Below are positions 46,330 to 63,361 of a stretch of 64,000 nt of DNA, in pieces; positions within the stretch are counted from its first letter, which is position 1; the number at the start of each line of letters is the position of its first letter. The notes beneath the pieces were generated by a model. It searched no databases. It was not told the DNA's origin and saw only the letters and a program-made list of their open reading frames with translations. The translations under genes were made by a program, and so were the position numbers. Origin of the DNA: Pholis gunnellus (taxonomy: Eukaryota > Chordata > Actinopteri > Perciformes > Pholidae); assembly GCA_910591455.2 (NCBI GenBank), contig OU342817.1, positions 4,223,980 to 4,287,979 on the forward strand, read 5' to 3'.

Positions 46330-48464
46330 CTAGGGGGCGAATGTATATAATAAGCCTAAATGGATTGCTGCTGGGAGCTTCCCTGTCTGTCTCCTCCTCC
46401 GCTGCAGTGAAAACTAAATCACAGATAATCCAGCTACAAACACAGCAGCGGCCCTGTGTCTGCGTTAAGTCGTCCACAATGATCCCGTAACCTGCTTCTC
46501 ACTGAAATCACGTTGTAGAACATACTTTCAGATTCGGTTTATCCGTGTATTATCTGTTTCACCTGTTTTCCGATCGGCACCGAGGCAGTAGGGATGTCAG
46601 ATAACGGGCCGATACTCAAACAGACGGAGCAGATTCTATGTTTAAATACATTATGCATAATGTGCTGGAATTATAATGCCTGTTTAAAATGCGTTTAAAA
46701 GGCTTTCACTTGAATGGGAATTCCTGTTCATTTTGAGGATTTTTCACTCAGCTGCTGGAGCACGATTCATTATTCTAATGATGAATAACATTTCATATGG
46801 TTTTACGAAGTAAAGCATTGTTTAAGTCAAGCCTGATGTTGCTTTACACATGAAAGAAAATCGGTACCCGGTACCCGGTATCAGTATCGCTATCGGGACT
46901 GAAATATTCAGCAAACAACTTTGCCCAAATATAATTTTCTGAAATCTGGCGTCAAAAGTATTGCAAGCTCAGACTTGTTTTCTCCTAATCATGAGCAGCA
47001 TTATTAGTGTTAGTTGCTTTTAAATTGATTCTATTACATCTGATCCGTTCATCTGTGATTTGTTTGAGTAAAACAACAACTTTTTAATGTAAAATTGCAA
47101 TATTTTGAGTTCAAACTGTCTTTTGAGGTTCAAATTATTCAAGCGCCAGTTTCGAGCTTCCTTTCTCAAATATTAACACACGTCCCTGAAAACAACAGTT
47201 TTTCTGAGCCATTTAGTCCTCTTATAGTTTCCAGAGCGTTTCTGCTCAAACTTCAAAGGTGAGTAATAGTATTTTAGAAATATGATTTCTTAACCTTTCT
47301 CTCTAGAACTTGAGACACTTGAGACTGGAGGACACTGTATCTGAAAACACACACCCCAAAATAAAACCCCTCCTCGGTATCTTCACCACCATGTAAAGTG
47401 TGTCCCGACCTCTCACAGCCTCCTGAGCCCGTGTGGACGAGTATTTAACAGCCCGTTGACCTCGGCCAAGGCCGGTCCCGAGTGAAACGCAGCTGTGGAG
47501 CAAAGTGCTGCTCAGCCACTGAGTTCGGCCGCCCGTTTGATTAAGCGAGGAGAATAACCTCCCGTCCCCTTCACTCCAGTCGATCATAGCCTCGGCTCGC
47601 TATAACACTCCACAGCGTATTAGAGCACCGTCACCTCCTCCCGGCTCATTTCTGTCTTCTTTTCAGGTCCGACCCTTTAGAGTCTCACCCGTGATGACGG
47701 TTTGCTGTTGCAGCAGTCGACCTCTCTGCTTACCAACAACATCCGATGTGCTGCTGCTGCTGCAACTACGGTTTACAAGTTAGTCCACCGGCTGCTGTTT
47801 TTGGAATAATCGATTCATTCTTTAATCAGTTCAATATCGAGAGAAAGTGATGAATGCCCGTCTCAATGTCCAATCAAAGTCGATGTGATTTTAAATTGCA
47901 TGTTTTGTTCAAACAACAGTTGAAGAAAAGCTAAATATGCAAACATGTTTGCTTGATTAATGACTTAAACGATAAAAATAGCTGAGACAGTTGATGGATT
48001 AATGGATTAGTCTGTTGTAGATTCAATGGATTAGCATTGATTTTGATATATATGATAGTAAACTGTGTTTTGGATCAACTCTGAGAGATTAAAACAGATT
48101 ATTTCAGACATTTTATGCACAAAACAATTGACCACGAAAACAATCAATAATGAAAATAATCAGTTGCAGCCTCAGACATATCGATGATCAAAAGGTGTCG
48201 TTGATTGATTCTCTGTTGCTCAACTAATTGATTCGTCAACAGATTGATTCATCCCAATTTCCAAGAAAACTATTTTGGGAGGATTTTTTTCTGGATTATT
48301 TGTTATTTTGAGAGTTTTGTCACTTTTAAATGTTTTATTTTTATCCAGTGTTTTTTTCTCAAAAGGCATCAACAACAATGAGATGTTTTAGTTTTGACCC
48401 CCTATTTCTGGGATGGGGGGGAGAGAGAGGGAGGGATGTTGCAGGAGGGAGAGGGGGGAGGTGA

Positions 48465-48495
<31 letters not shown>

Positions 48496-48540
48496 GTTAG
48501 GGGTGAGGTGAGATAGAGGGTTTAAGATTCGGTCCATCCA

Positions 48541-48634
48541 TCCTTCAGCCCTCCCAGACTGGAAGCGGGCCGGCAGACAAACTGATCATTGTTATTCATC
48601 TAACGAAGCTTTTTCCTCTCCTGCTCCAAACAAG
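48541..48634 (+). other. Possible 5' UTR exon of etv3l
   Basis: The first etv3l coding exon begins immediately after a 3' splice site, so at least one non-coding exon must lie upstream. The segment ending in CAAACAAG before GTAACC (48635) has a consensus donor and lies 1.3 kb upstream of that acceptor. The left limit is arbitrary. This is inference only; other donors upstream could serve. Confidence 0.25.
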
Positions 48635-49437
48635 GTAACCGGACCGATTGAATAATTATCGCACCTACACGGGAGTCCTTAATTAGCCGGCTCTCTGTAA
48701 ACGAGATGATTGTAAGGGAGAATTATTGTGAGTGATCAGTTGAATTAGTCGTGTGCTTAAAAAAAACCCCTCTGCCTCTGTTTGTAGTTGACTGGCATGA
48801 TGATTCTTACTTGTGGTTTTTTAATTGTGGCATTCTGAGTCATTCTGGCTGTCATTAGATTGATGGTGCATTCAGATTTGCATGTTTTGGCACTTAGCTC
48901 ATGCCCAAGTAGAACAAGCGCCAATTTGTAGTGAACCAACAAAACAGCCAATAAATAGGGAAAAACACAAATGTCGGAGTCAACATTTGGATAAAAACAT
49001 ATAATTTGACTAATTTCTTTGCTAATCCTGTTCCCGCACGATTACATTTAGTTTGAATGAGCTTTTTGTTTCGGCCTTGTGACAGCAGAACCTGTTTTTG
49101 TCCAAATGGCGCCTTAAAGGTAGAAACGTCTGTGGCTCAGCCCTCCGGGTTTCCCGATAATGTCCCCGTGACCCTGCAGTGATCATGTGTGAGTGTGCTG
49201 CTGCGGGAAAAAGGGGAATAGAATAAGAGCTAACGGGGGAGACATGTTTTTGTTTTTTGTTGTTGCTCCAAGATAAGAGGATATTACGGCTTATAGGAAG
49301 AGGAGACATCATTCAGCGGGGAAAAGGGTTATGCGAAGTGCTTCTTGAAGAGATTAGTTTTCAGCCTTCCAGGGAAGCTGCTGGGTGCCTCCGCTCTGCT
49401 GAATCGCCTGGGAAGGTCATTGTGTCTGTGGGCGGAC

Positions 49438-49476
<39 letters not shown>

Positions 49477-49961
49477 ATGGGTCGAAATCATCGAAAGAAA
49501 TATATAGAAAACAGCATCTGCAGGGAAAGAGATGCTTCTTACACACATTTACGTTCCTGCCAAAGAGTCTGATGAGCTTTAATCACAAATCAGCTGTTGA
49601 ATTAAATGTAATTTCAAGCACATTATGAACTGACAGAGATCTATAAACCCTATATTTAGTATTAATAATGTTGATATTGTGTTATATGGAGTCTGGAGAG
49701 CTGGAGACTTTGTTCTGGTCCTATTTGTCACTAAACTAATATGCGTGAAGATGATTTACTTTCATAAGTGATATGAAGTGCAGAGGTTGCTGTAATCAGT
49801 TACATCTCTGCTTTGTTGTGATGGCTAATTTAACACCACATGGCAGCCAATTCATATTTCTTTTATGCTCCCCCCCCCCCCCCCCCCCCCCTCTCTCTCT
49901 CTCTGATGATGATCACAGTGATGAAGATGCTGAGTAGTGTATTTTGTGGTGTGTTTTTTAG

Positions 49962-55092
<5,131 letters not shown>

Positions 55093-55351
55093 GGAAGAGG
55101 AACAAACTCCAACAGATGGACTGCTTTGCCTCCTCAAATCTCTCAAAATACACTCCTCTTTTGTCTGTGTTTTTAGCTCATTGTACTTTAGTTAGTTCTT
55201 CATTTTATTTATTAAGTTAGACCATGATGTGTGTGTTTATGTTTTTCATAGAAATACTGAGGAAGCTACTTTTTCTTCTGTCAGCACTTCAAGCCACAGT
55301 CGGGGAATTGCACTTGTAAACAATTAACAACATGGTACTTGTGTTTGTGTA

Positions 55352-55357
55352 AATAAA
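55352..55357 (+). terminator. etv3l polyadenylation signal
   Basis: AATAAA about 260 bases after the etv3l TGA. Some 860 bp of sequence without a recognisable gene follow before the lig1 ATG, including a T-run at 55581-55590. Confidence 0.6.
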
Positions 55358-56072
55358 GCAGCACACTTAACTTAAATTATTCAGCAGTTTTTCTTGCATT
55401 CTCCCTCTGACTCCACGGACGTAACAGGAGCTGCATGAATGATGCATTCAAACAGACGATGTGAAATTTTCATGAAAGGAGCTTTCATGTCTTCTTTGCA
55501 GCATCAGGACCAGACAGCGGTGTCTGCAGGTACCACTCCGACACAGCAGGGGGCAGTAGCGTCTTTTGGACTCTCACAAACTTTTTTTTTCCCGGGAGAG
55601 AGTCAGAGCAGAGATGTCTCAGAGAGTAAGATGTGCCACTCTGTAGGTATTTTCCGGGTACACTCAATCCAAATCAGAATGCTGGGAAAACTGCAAGATA
55701 CACATCAAACATCTTTATATCGTATTGCATTCTCCATATTTTACTACTTTAAGGGAACCATGTTCATTTTGTTGATTTTCTTTTTGTTACACTTGTTATT
55801 TCAATTGTATTTAAAGAGACAGACATGTTAATCTGTGGTGTTTTTTTGGTACACGCATTCATAATACCAGTATCTTATATTTTAATATTGCAAACCGTAT
55901 CAAATAAAAACCGAATATAATAACCTTCCTTCCTGTATTAGTGAATTACAACGTTGTATTGTATTTAACACTATTTGTCATGTTTACATTATCTTAACTT
56001 TTTCAAACGGACCAGATTGTATCGACCGCGTGACTGCTCTTCTTCTCTTGACGATCTTTGGTTAAGATTTCA

Positions 56073-56082
56073 TTTTGGCGCC
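56073..56082 (+). promoter_or_regulatory. E2F-type site in the lig1 promoter
   Basis: TTTTGGCGCC contains the consensus TTTSSCGC on the plus strand, about 140 bp upstream of the lig1 start codon. A GC-rich stretch (GCAGCGCGGGAG near 56117) follows before the ATG. lig1 is an S-phase gene, so E2F control is expected. No TATA box is evident. Confidence 0.45.
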
Positions 56083-56218
56083 GAATATTCTAAGTGTTTT
56101 TTTTGGTGTCATTCTGCAGCGCGGGAGTTTGTGTTTTTGTGTGTGGATGTTGGACCCTGTGCTGTGTTTTAACTAATAACGTTATTAATACTATCGGAGG
56201 GAAGAGTTTAACGACAAC

Positions 56219-59200
56219 ATGCAGCGGAGCATCGCGTGAGTCCAAAGTTTAGAGCTAAGAACGGTTTATATGTATCTTACTATTGAGGATTAGCGATAGT
56301 TTGGAGGCTGTTTGACTCTGTTACCGTTAAATAACCTACTAACGTTAGCTAGTTACGTGTATTATGATAATTAGTTCGGGTCAAAGGGCCTAAATGAGTG
56401 TAACGTTAGCTGAATTGTAGTGTTAACTGCACTTCCTGTAAGTTAGCATTAGCATAAACTAGTCTGTTTTGGGGTAAGATACGTCACCTTTTGCACACGT
56501 CAAACTCTTGTCATAACACGTGAAATGTAGCGCGTGAGCTAACGGTAAACAATAACAGTTAGCGTTTTAGTTTTGTTAAGGAAACGCCATAACATTAGCT
56601 AACGTTACATGAGACTAGCTAACTTACGCAATTAACTACGCACTTAACGTTGATTCGTTTCCTGACTCGTTGATTGGTTAACTGACGCTACCTACGCACT
56701 TACCGTTGATTCGTCAACTGACGTTAACTGTTGATTCGTCAACTGACATTAACCGTTTAACTAGCAGCCCTCTAACCTAAATTACACCAACTGTCGTTGG
56801 CAAAACATATACACATATATTGTTTTAATGACTGTTACGCTGTTTTATTTAACACCGATGATAATCATGTTCCTCTTGCTCATCCTCTTGCTCATCCTCT
56901 TGCTCATCCATCAGATCCTTCTTTCAGCCCAAGTGCAACAAAGACAAAGAGATTCAGAAGAAAGCCACAGATGAACGTGTGAAGAAGTAAGATTTGTTTC
57001 TTTTAAATCACACAGAATGGGAGTTTATAGTTTGTTTACTACGTCTGATGGAGAGATGTAACAGAAGTTCAGAGGAATGAAGCAGACGTTTGAGTGACTT
57101 TACTTGATGTATTTCTATTTATTGATACTTTATAGCTCTGCTCCACTAACGTTACATCTCACAGACAAATATTGTACTTTTTACATTCAAACATTTATAA
57201 CTTTAGCTACTTTTAGATTACAGTTTAACAACCCAACAGAATAAAAAGGAGTTAAAATCAGCTCAACTTTACATTTCAGCAGTAACATGTAACATGCACA
57301 TTAATGCAGCACTAATATTAATCCAAAAACATCACATACTATATTATACTGACCCTGAGTTTTTACATATTTGTATATACGTGCGTTGGCTAGGTTTTCT
57401 GTTTACTATTTTGGTATTTTGTTTGTTGTTCGAACCCATCGGTGTAACAATCATGCTTAAAACACACAAAACCTTTTAGGAAAATGCTTCTTATTCAATA
57501 ACGAATACATATATAAACAACAATACTGTAATGTAACGGACTCCTTAGAAATGAATAGCTTCTATGGCGATGAGTACTACTTAAAAAACATGACATCGGT
57601 AAACATGCTTTGTTGTGTTGAAACTCCCGACGGCTTGAATATGGGCAATTATCTTTAGATCGTTCTCAATTATGAATGAAAGTTTGTTATCAAAAGAGAT
57701 GATAACTTGTGTTTCTCATCTCTGCTTAGCTTTGATGATAGTGTTCATTATCTCCACAGTATCGTCTTTAGAGTGTCTGAAAAGCCTCTTTAACACTCTT
57801 GTCTTTGTCTAAAGATCTTTTCATCATTGCTTTGACCTCTCTTTTATATCGCTCGTCTTTCTTTTATACGTCTCTGCTGTATTATCCTGTCTAGAATACT
57901 TAATACAGCCTTCCCTGTGGCTGTGCTTTGTAAAGGTACCGTATGAAAGCGGCTCGTGGCTTTTATTTATTTGAATTGAGCCGTGTCTCTGTGCTCGCCT
58001 CCAGACCCGTCAAAGGCCCTCTCAAGGTGCAGAACGGCGTCCGGGAAGCGGACTCGCCCATCAAGAAGGTTTCCAAACGCAGCCGCCAGATCCTGGACAG
58101 TGACGACGACGAAGAGGAGGCGGCGGCGCCGGTCGTTAGAGAGCAAACCGCCACCGCCAAGGAACAAGGAGACAAAGAAGCTCCTGATAAAAGAGAAAAG
58201 GTAAAAGACACTTCAGTCGTCCTAATTCAGTTTATTTGTAATCAGAAAATTCAACACACCCACTGGATTTATTTTGACGGGATGTCATTGTGTTAACGAA
58301 CACCGCAAATATTTAATAAATAAAGTCTGATATGATTCTAAAAAGTGATTTAAAAACGACGCTGCCGGACTCCTTGGCCATTGTAGACGTCATTGAAACG
58401 TTGTGGAGCCGTCAAATGTTCTAAACCCACACAAGCTGAACGTAATGACTGTCGGAGCTGCTGTAGGCGTATCGGTGTCTGTTGTTTTATTCAACGGTGG
58501 CCAAAGCGCCGGTGCACAAAGACGGTAATTGTGCGGTGAATCACCACGTTGAATGCATTTTCGTCAATAAGCCGCATAATGGAAAAAAGAGCTGATTATC
58601 GGCTTTGGCTGTTGCTCGACCACCTGCTGTTTGATGAACGCTTCTCTGAACGGCTCCGTTCATTCTCTCTCTGTAATGTGTCAGCAGTTATTCATCGATT
58701 GTGACGGCAGCGTGACCCTCCTCACCTCACTTTCATATGGCTGCAATCATGGATTATTTGTTGTGACAAGGTGCTGATAATACATGTGCTGATGGCCACA
58801 GAGATAAATGTAGAGCAGCAGCTAATGAGTGTTTCTACTGGTGATTAATCTTTAGTTTTTGGTTAATTGATGGTCTGTGAGACGTGAAACAAAAGGCCTT
58901 CGTGGTGACAGAGTTCTCCAGGTCGGGTCTCACACACTAGGACTAGAGGAGACTTGAAAGACCTGATGTCAAGCTTTCAGTAACCGACGTATCTAAAGGA
59001 TGAACTCCCGACATTAGAGTCCCGATTTCTGGCTCTACTTTGCTCGTTTTCAAGGTTTACGGAGAAAGGAAACATTTGACACAATTCCGTTTTTTACTCC
59101 TTTTTATTCTGCCGTACCTCAGTCTGACTCACTAGTTGTCGGAGGAAAACAACGGTGAGGCTGTAAATCCTGTTTTTATTTCAGTATTGATCAGGTTTGT

Positions 59201-62200
59201 ATTCGTACCACTACCACACAGAGAACTGCATTTATTCATCAAATACTTTAAACTCTATTTCAACTTATTTGCTTCTCTAAATAGTTTTTTTTAACCATAG
59301 CATGTAATGTTCAGGGGAGAAGTGTCCTAGAGTAGTTTATTGGTTATTCTGTGAAAATAAACACATTAAAGATCAGCATCACTGCAGATTATATAATCAG
59401 ATTTGTGTTGATTTTCTCCTTAACACAAACACGTGGATATGTGTTTAATCTTTAATGCATCTCCTGAAACTGCAGAAGTACCCCCCCCCCCCCCCCCCCC
59501 CCCCCCGATGTACGATAGAAGTACCCCCCGGTGTAGAAGTACCCCCTGATGTAGAGGCAGCCCTGGTTGGGAAACCCTAAAGAACTTTAATGTGAGACCT
59601 GGCAACACGTTGTTGCTCGTGACCTTCATCCTCATCAGGGAGGCTGGAGTTAAGCACACGCTACATGTACGATACCCCCCCCCTGCTGCAGTGCTGGGGG
59701 GGCTGCATAGTTATTGATGGTTTATAAGGGATTGTGTAGATTTTAGTTCATGCAAGAACAACCCCACAACGATGATTAATTGGGACTTTGGAGCTGTTTG
59801 GTGGGGCTCGACACTGACTTTTAGCAGCTCTCCTCAGCCCTCTCAACGACGCGCTCCATTGAACAACAAACTAGTTTCCTCTGGTGGAGGTGCGTGTCAT
59901 TCGGGGTCTGCAGTATTTCTTTTCCAATGCTTACTGAGACACTTCATCGATTTTAGCTTTCAGCTGCTCCATGTTGACAGATGTTTGATAATCCAAAGAT
60001 TCTTCTTCTTCTTTTTACCCGTTTACAACCGATGTAAAAAGTGAATAAGCCACATGCGTGATACAAACGGTCCACAGTGATCCAGATCATAATGTTTTGG
60101 ACAGCTGGACAACCGTTACTGTCCGTTTCTGGGTTTTCGATTTGTCGGCTGTAGATGCAAATAATCAAGATGTTGATGTAATTTAGATAAAAGAAATCTA
60201 AACCACGATGTGCAGTAACTCTGTCCGTTCCAGCCTCTCATCACAATGATCACCAAAACCAACTCTGCTGGTCTCTTTCAGAAGGACTCCGTCTTTAAGA
60301 CCGTCCCCACCCCTCTGTCTCCTCCACCGGCCCCCGCTACCCCTCTGTCTCCTCCACCGGCCCCCGCTACCCCTCTGTCTCCTCAACCGGCCCCCGCTAC
60401 CCCTCTGTCTCCTCCACCGGCCCCCGCCACCCCTGTGACTCCCGCCACCCCGGCCTCTTCTGCTTCACCCGGGACCCCGAACTCCATCTCCCCCTCTGGG
60501 ATCGTCAGACGCAAGACCGGTCAGTATCTGATCACATTTCATCCTTTCTTTCTTTAGTCCTACCACTAAATCTGTGCTTCTTCACTTTTGGATTTTTGAC
60601 ACCAGCTCACGATTGATAGTTTTTCTGCCTCGGGCTATTTTACTTGATTATACTTATTAGCAGGAGCCGAATGACTCCAAATACTCATTATTTTACAATG
60701 AGGGGAAAAAAACAAACAAGACATTTATCACAAATGCAATGCATGAGAGGTTTGTTCACCAGAAAACTCTAAATACTCTTTCCTCCCTCTGGGTTCCTTC
60801 TCTGTCTCAACCTTTTACACTGACTCTCATTGTGCTGCATTATTTCTCATTATTTCATCTGCTGAACCAGGAACACACACTCCTCAAGCCTCCATCGTTA
60901 CATTGAGAAAGAACGGTAGAAGTCGTTATTATGCAGCGTCTATAAGTTTAAAAGAGGGCTCATACATGTTCATTATCTGTGAATTTTAAATAAGATGCAT
61001 GTGTTATTTACCATAAAATAGAATGCCCGGGTGGTTTTAAGTGGTGTTTTGTACTTTTCATTTGGCACCAGAAATGTGTGACTTTGAATGGAATACTTAA
61101 GCTGCTTAGAGCTGCACAGATGTCGAGTAACGCCGCTTTGTTTTCATTCGGGGAGCACCTCCTGTATTTCCTCACTTTGTTTCCTTCATCCTACTTCTCA
61201 TCCTCCCGTTCTCTCTCTTGTGTTTGTTGACTGCAGTGTTTTGCTTTCAGCGGCGGTGCCACCATCGCATTAATGTGACTGTAATTTGACCCGAAATTGC
61301 ATTCTTAATGTCCTGGGTTAATGTTGTCATCAGCAGTGCTACCTGTGCTAGAACCCTAACAAGGACCAAAACACAGGCTGATGTGGAACCAAAACTAAAA
61401 TTACCCTCCAGCACCACTGCTGCATAACATTACAGAGCAAATTACACTGAAACCCTAAGCTGCTGCGCTGCATAATATCTTTCAGGATGGAATTAGTGTT
61501 TTCATTAGCAAAGTACGTATCTGTGATTCTTTCCTCTTTATTTTTTCTTCGTTGCCCTACATCTGCAGTTAGAGAGCAGACTCTCCACATCCTCCTCCTG
61601 TTTGATCATGGCAGGATTTCAGTTGGGATGCCTCTCAATTTCTTTTTCCCTTTTTAATTTAATGCCCGCCCCGACGTGTGCAGCGAGGAAGATGTTCCCC
61701 AAGAGGAAGCTCGATGAGAGCCGGAGCGGCAGCGAGAGCCAGAAAGACGAGGCCGAGGAAGCGCCGGGTCAGCAAAACAAGCGGCCCCGCGTGGAGAGCA
61801 GCGCAGGTACGCCTTCACCTCTACGAGTCTGATAACGGAGCACAGGTCCTACACAGGTCCTTCACCGGTCCTACACCGGTCTGGATGAGAACGTAAAATT
61901 AGCTGGAGACTTTCTGGGATGATCAGAGTTGGGAAGTTTGGAAGCACTTTAATTAAATTTCCAAATAGAAATAAAAACAAAACAACAAGAGTGACAAAAT
62001 CCATGAAAATGATTATTCATTTTGAGTTCTAGCTCCAGATTAAGTCTCCCATTAACATCAAGCCTCTTTGCCTGATTTGTCTTATTTACAGAAAGTGATG
62101 AGGCTGCAACTTCTTCTTCTTTTTTTAATTCAGCAAAAGAGTTTTTGCCCAGTCAGCACCTCTAAACCTGGTGGGTTGTTTTTTAAAGCAGCATGTGTAC

Positions 62201-62231
62201 CTACAGAAGCACAGCAGACAGGAAAAAATGG

Positions 62232-62271
<40 letters not shown>

Positions 62272-63361
62272 ACTCACTCACTCACTCACTCACTCACTCA
62301 CTCACTCACTCACACACACACACACTTTTACTTTTATATATATATTTTTTCCTTTTTATTTTTGAGTTGGCTGGTTAAGTACCAAAAAGTGACAGTTGGA
62401 TTCAGCCGTCACTTTAACCTGTGGAAGAGGAAATTAAAGTTTCATGTGTCATGACCCCGGCTTTGTCTGCTGACACTCGCTGCTGCAGGTTTGTCAATAG
62501 TCATTTTCTCTTCCCGGACTCTTGGGTGAAAATGGAAACCTTAAAAATATAACCTGCGGCATTTATTGCAGAAGGCTGTTATGTTGAAAGCCATCTTCAA
62601 ACATGGGCGCTCAGTAAACCTGCTGTCATTTATCTCTTCAATGACTCCACTCTCTGTCTCCTCCTCTGTAGGAAACACCGATGAACCCATGGAGGAGGGA
62701 GCAAAGGAAGAAAGTGTTGTAAAGGCAGTGACTGAGGCTAACGGCCCAGATGAAGAAGAGGAGGAGGAGGAGGAGGAGGAGGAAAAGAAGAAGAAAGAAG
62801 AAGAAGGAGGAGAGGAGGAGGAGGAGGAGAGGGTGAAGAGAAAGAGCTCTGATGAGAAAGTAAAGAAAGCTGAGGGGGCGGAAAATAAAAATGAAGCAAG
62901 GGAGAAGATGGATGATGAGAAAGGGCCCGCTGCTGCCAAAAAGAAGAAGAAGAAGAAGAAGAAGGTGGAGGAGGAGGTGGTTGAAAAGGACACGACAGAG
63001 GAAGAAGAGAGCCCAAAAAGTCAAACGGCGAGAAAGCAGAAAGAACCAAAAGAGCAGAAAGATAAGGAGCCACTCAAGAAAGCTCCCATCAGCAGTTTCT
63101 TTGGTGAGGAGCCATTTGCATAGCTCTGTGCTTGCACAAAAAAAATGTGTCGGTAAATGTTCTTTTATCAGGAAAGATGGCAAAAATATTTCTCTGCCCC
63201 AACTCCTGCTCCTCCCTCACCTTTCACTTTTCATTCTTTTTTAATTCAACAGCCCCAAGAAAAGCTGCAGTGAAGACGGAGAAGCCAGAGAAGAGCGAAG
63301 GGGAGAAGAAGACGAGCGGCGAGAGGAAGTCTTCAGAGGAGGACACCAAAGACACCAAAGG
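56219..63361 (+). CDS. lig1: DNA ligase 1, N-terminal part only (gene continues past the window)
   Basis: Exons: 56219-56235, 56915-56986, 58005-58200, 60282-60519, 61684-61806, 62672-63103, 63253-63361; 1187 nt (395 codons plus 2 nt), all in phase. The start MQRSIASFFQPK is the LIG1 PIP box (QxxIxxFF), which docks the ligase on PCNA in replication foci. Other anchors are ADSPIKK, SGIVRRKTARKMFPKRK and the second SSFFAPRKAAVK motif just before the linker to the DNA-binding domain. LIG1 seals Okazaki fragments and repair nicks in the nucleus; the DNA-binding, adenylation and OB domains lie beyond 64000. This N-terminal part is much longer than in mammals (about 395 against roughly 230 residues to the equivalent point). 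The growth comes from a PLSPPPAPAT repeat in exon 4 and a Glu/Lys-rich exon 6. Nothing recognisable as the next exon is seen between 63362 and 64000. Confidence 0.94.
56872..56910. repeat. 12-bp tandem repeat before lig1 exon 2
   Basis: Three units of CTCTTGCTCATC lead directly into the acceptor CCATCAG at 56908-56914. The array therefore makes up the pyrimidine tract of lig1 exon 2. Confidence 0.85.
57060..57290 (+). repeat. Same dispersed repeat, copy 6, in lig1 intron 2
   Basis: Contains TCACAGACAAATATTGTACT near 57160 and CAGCTCAACTTTACATTTCAGC near 57260, in family order. It is truncated. The rest of intron 2 (to 58004) shows nothing recognisable. Confidence 0.55.
59481..59506. repeat. 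C26 homopolymer with flanking AGAAGTACCCCC repeats (lig1 intron 3)
   Basis: 26 C followed by diverged units on the theme GTAGAAGTACCCCC (59517-59550). Its length is likely unreliable. A second long C-run (22 C) lies at 49870-49891. The remainder of intron 3 (58201-60281) shows nothing recognisable. Confidence 0.9.
60309..60428 (+). repeat. lig1: In-frame 30-bp coding minisatellite in lig1 exon 4
   Basis: Four tandem 30-bp units (60309-60338, 60339-60368, 60369-60398, 60399-60428), each encoding the 10-residue unit TPLSPPPAPA. They differ only by a C-to-A change in unit 3 and one third-position change at the end of unit 4. The unit length is a multiple of three, so copy changes preserve the frame. 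Confidence 0.95.
62092..62151 (+). other. lig1: Candidate 60-nt cassette exon in lig1 intron 5
   Basis: An acceptor (TTATTTACAG ending 62091) opens a frame that continues lig1 exon 5 in phase (ESDEAATSSSFFNSAKEFLP). The frame can close at a GT at 62152 in the phase needed by exon 6. Exon 5 also joins exon 6 directly in phase, so this would be an optional 20-residue insertion. The donor GTCAGC is weak and reading on meets TAA at 62164. The segment could equally be intron that happens to be open. Confidence 0.3.
62236..62325. repeat. (CT)n-(CACT)n-(CA)n compound microsatellite (lig1 intron 5)
   Basis: A CT run passes through about a dozen CACT units into a CA run. It lies between the candidate cassette exon and exon 6 of lig1. 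Confidence 0.93.

Noticed and set aside
47669..47760. ATG with a short Cys-rich frame after a TTTTCAG acceptor, as an alternative etv3l first exon
   Set aside because: The exon at 49962 matches the ETV3L N-terminus (MxCSC...W), has a good donor and fits the phase; this one does not.
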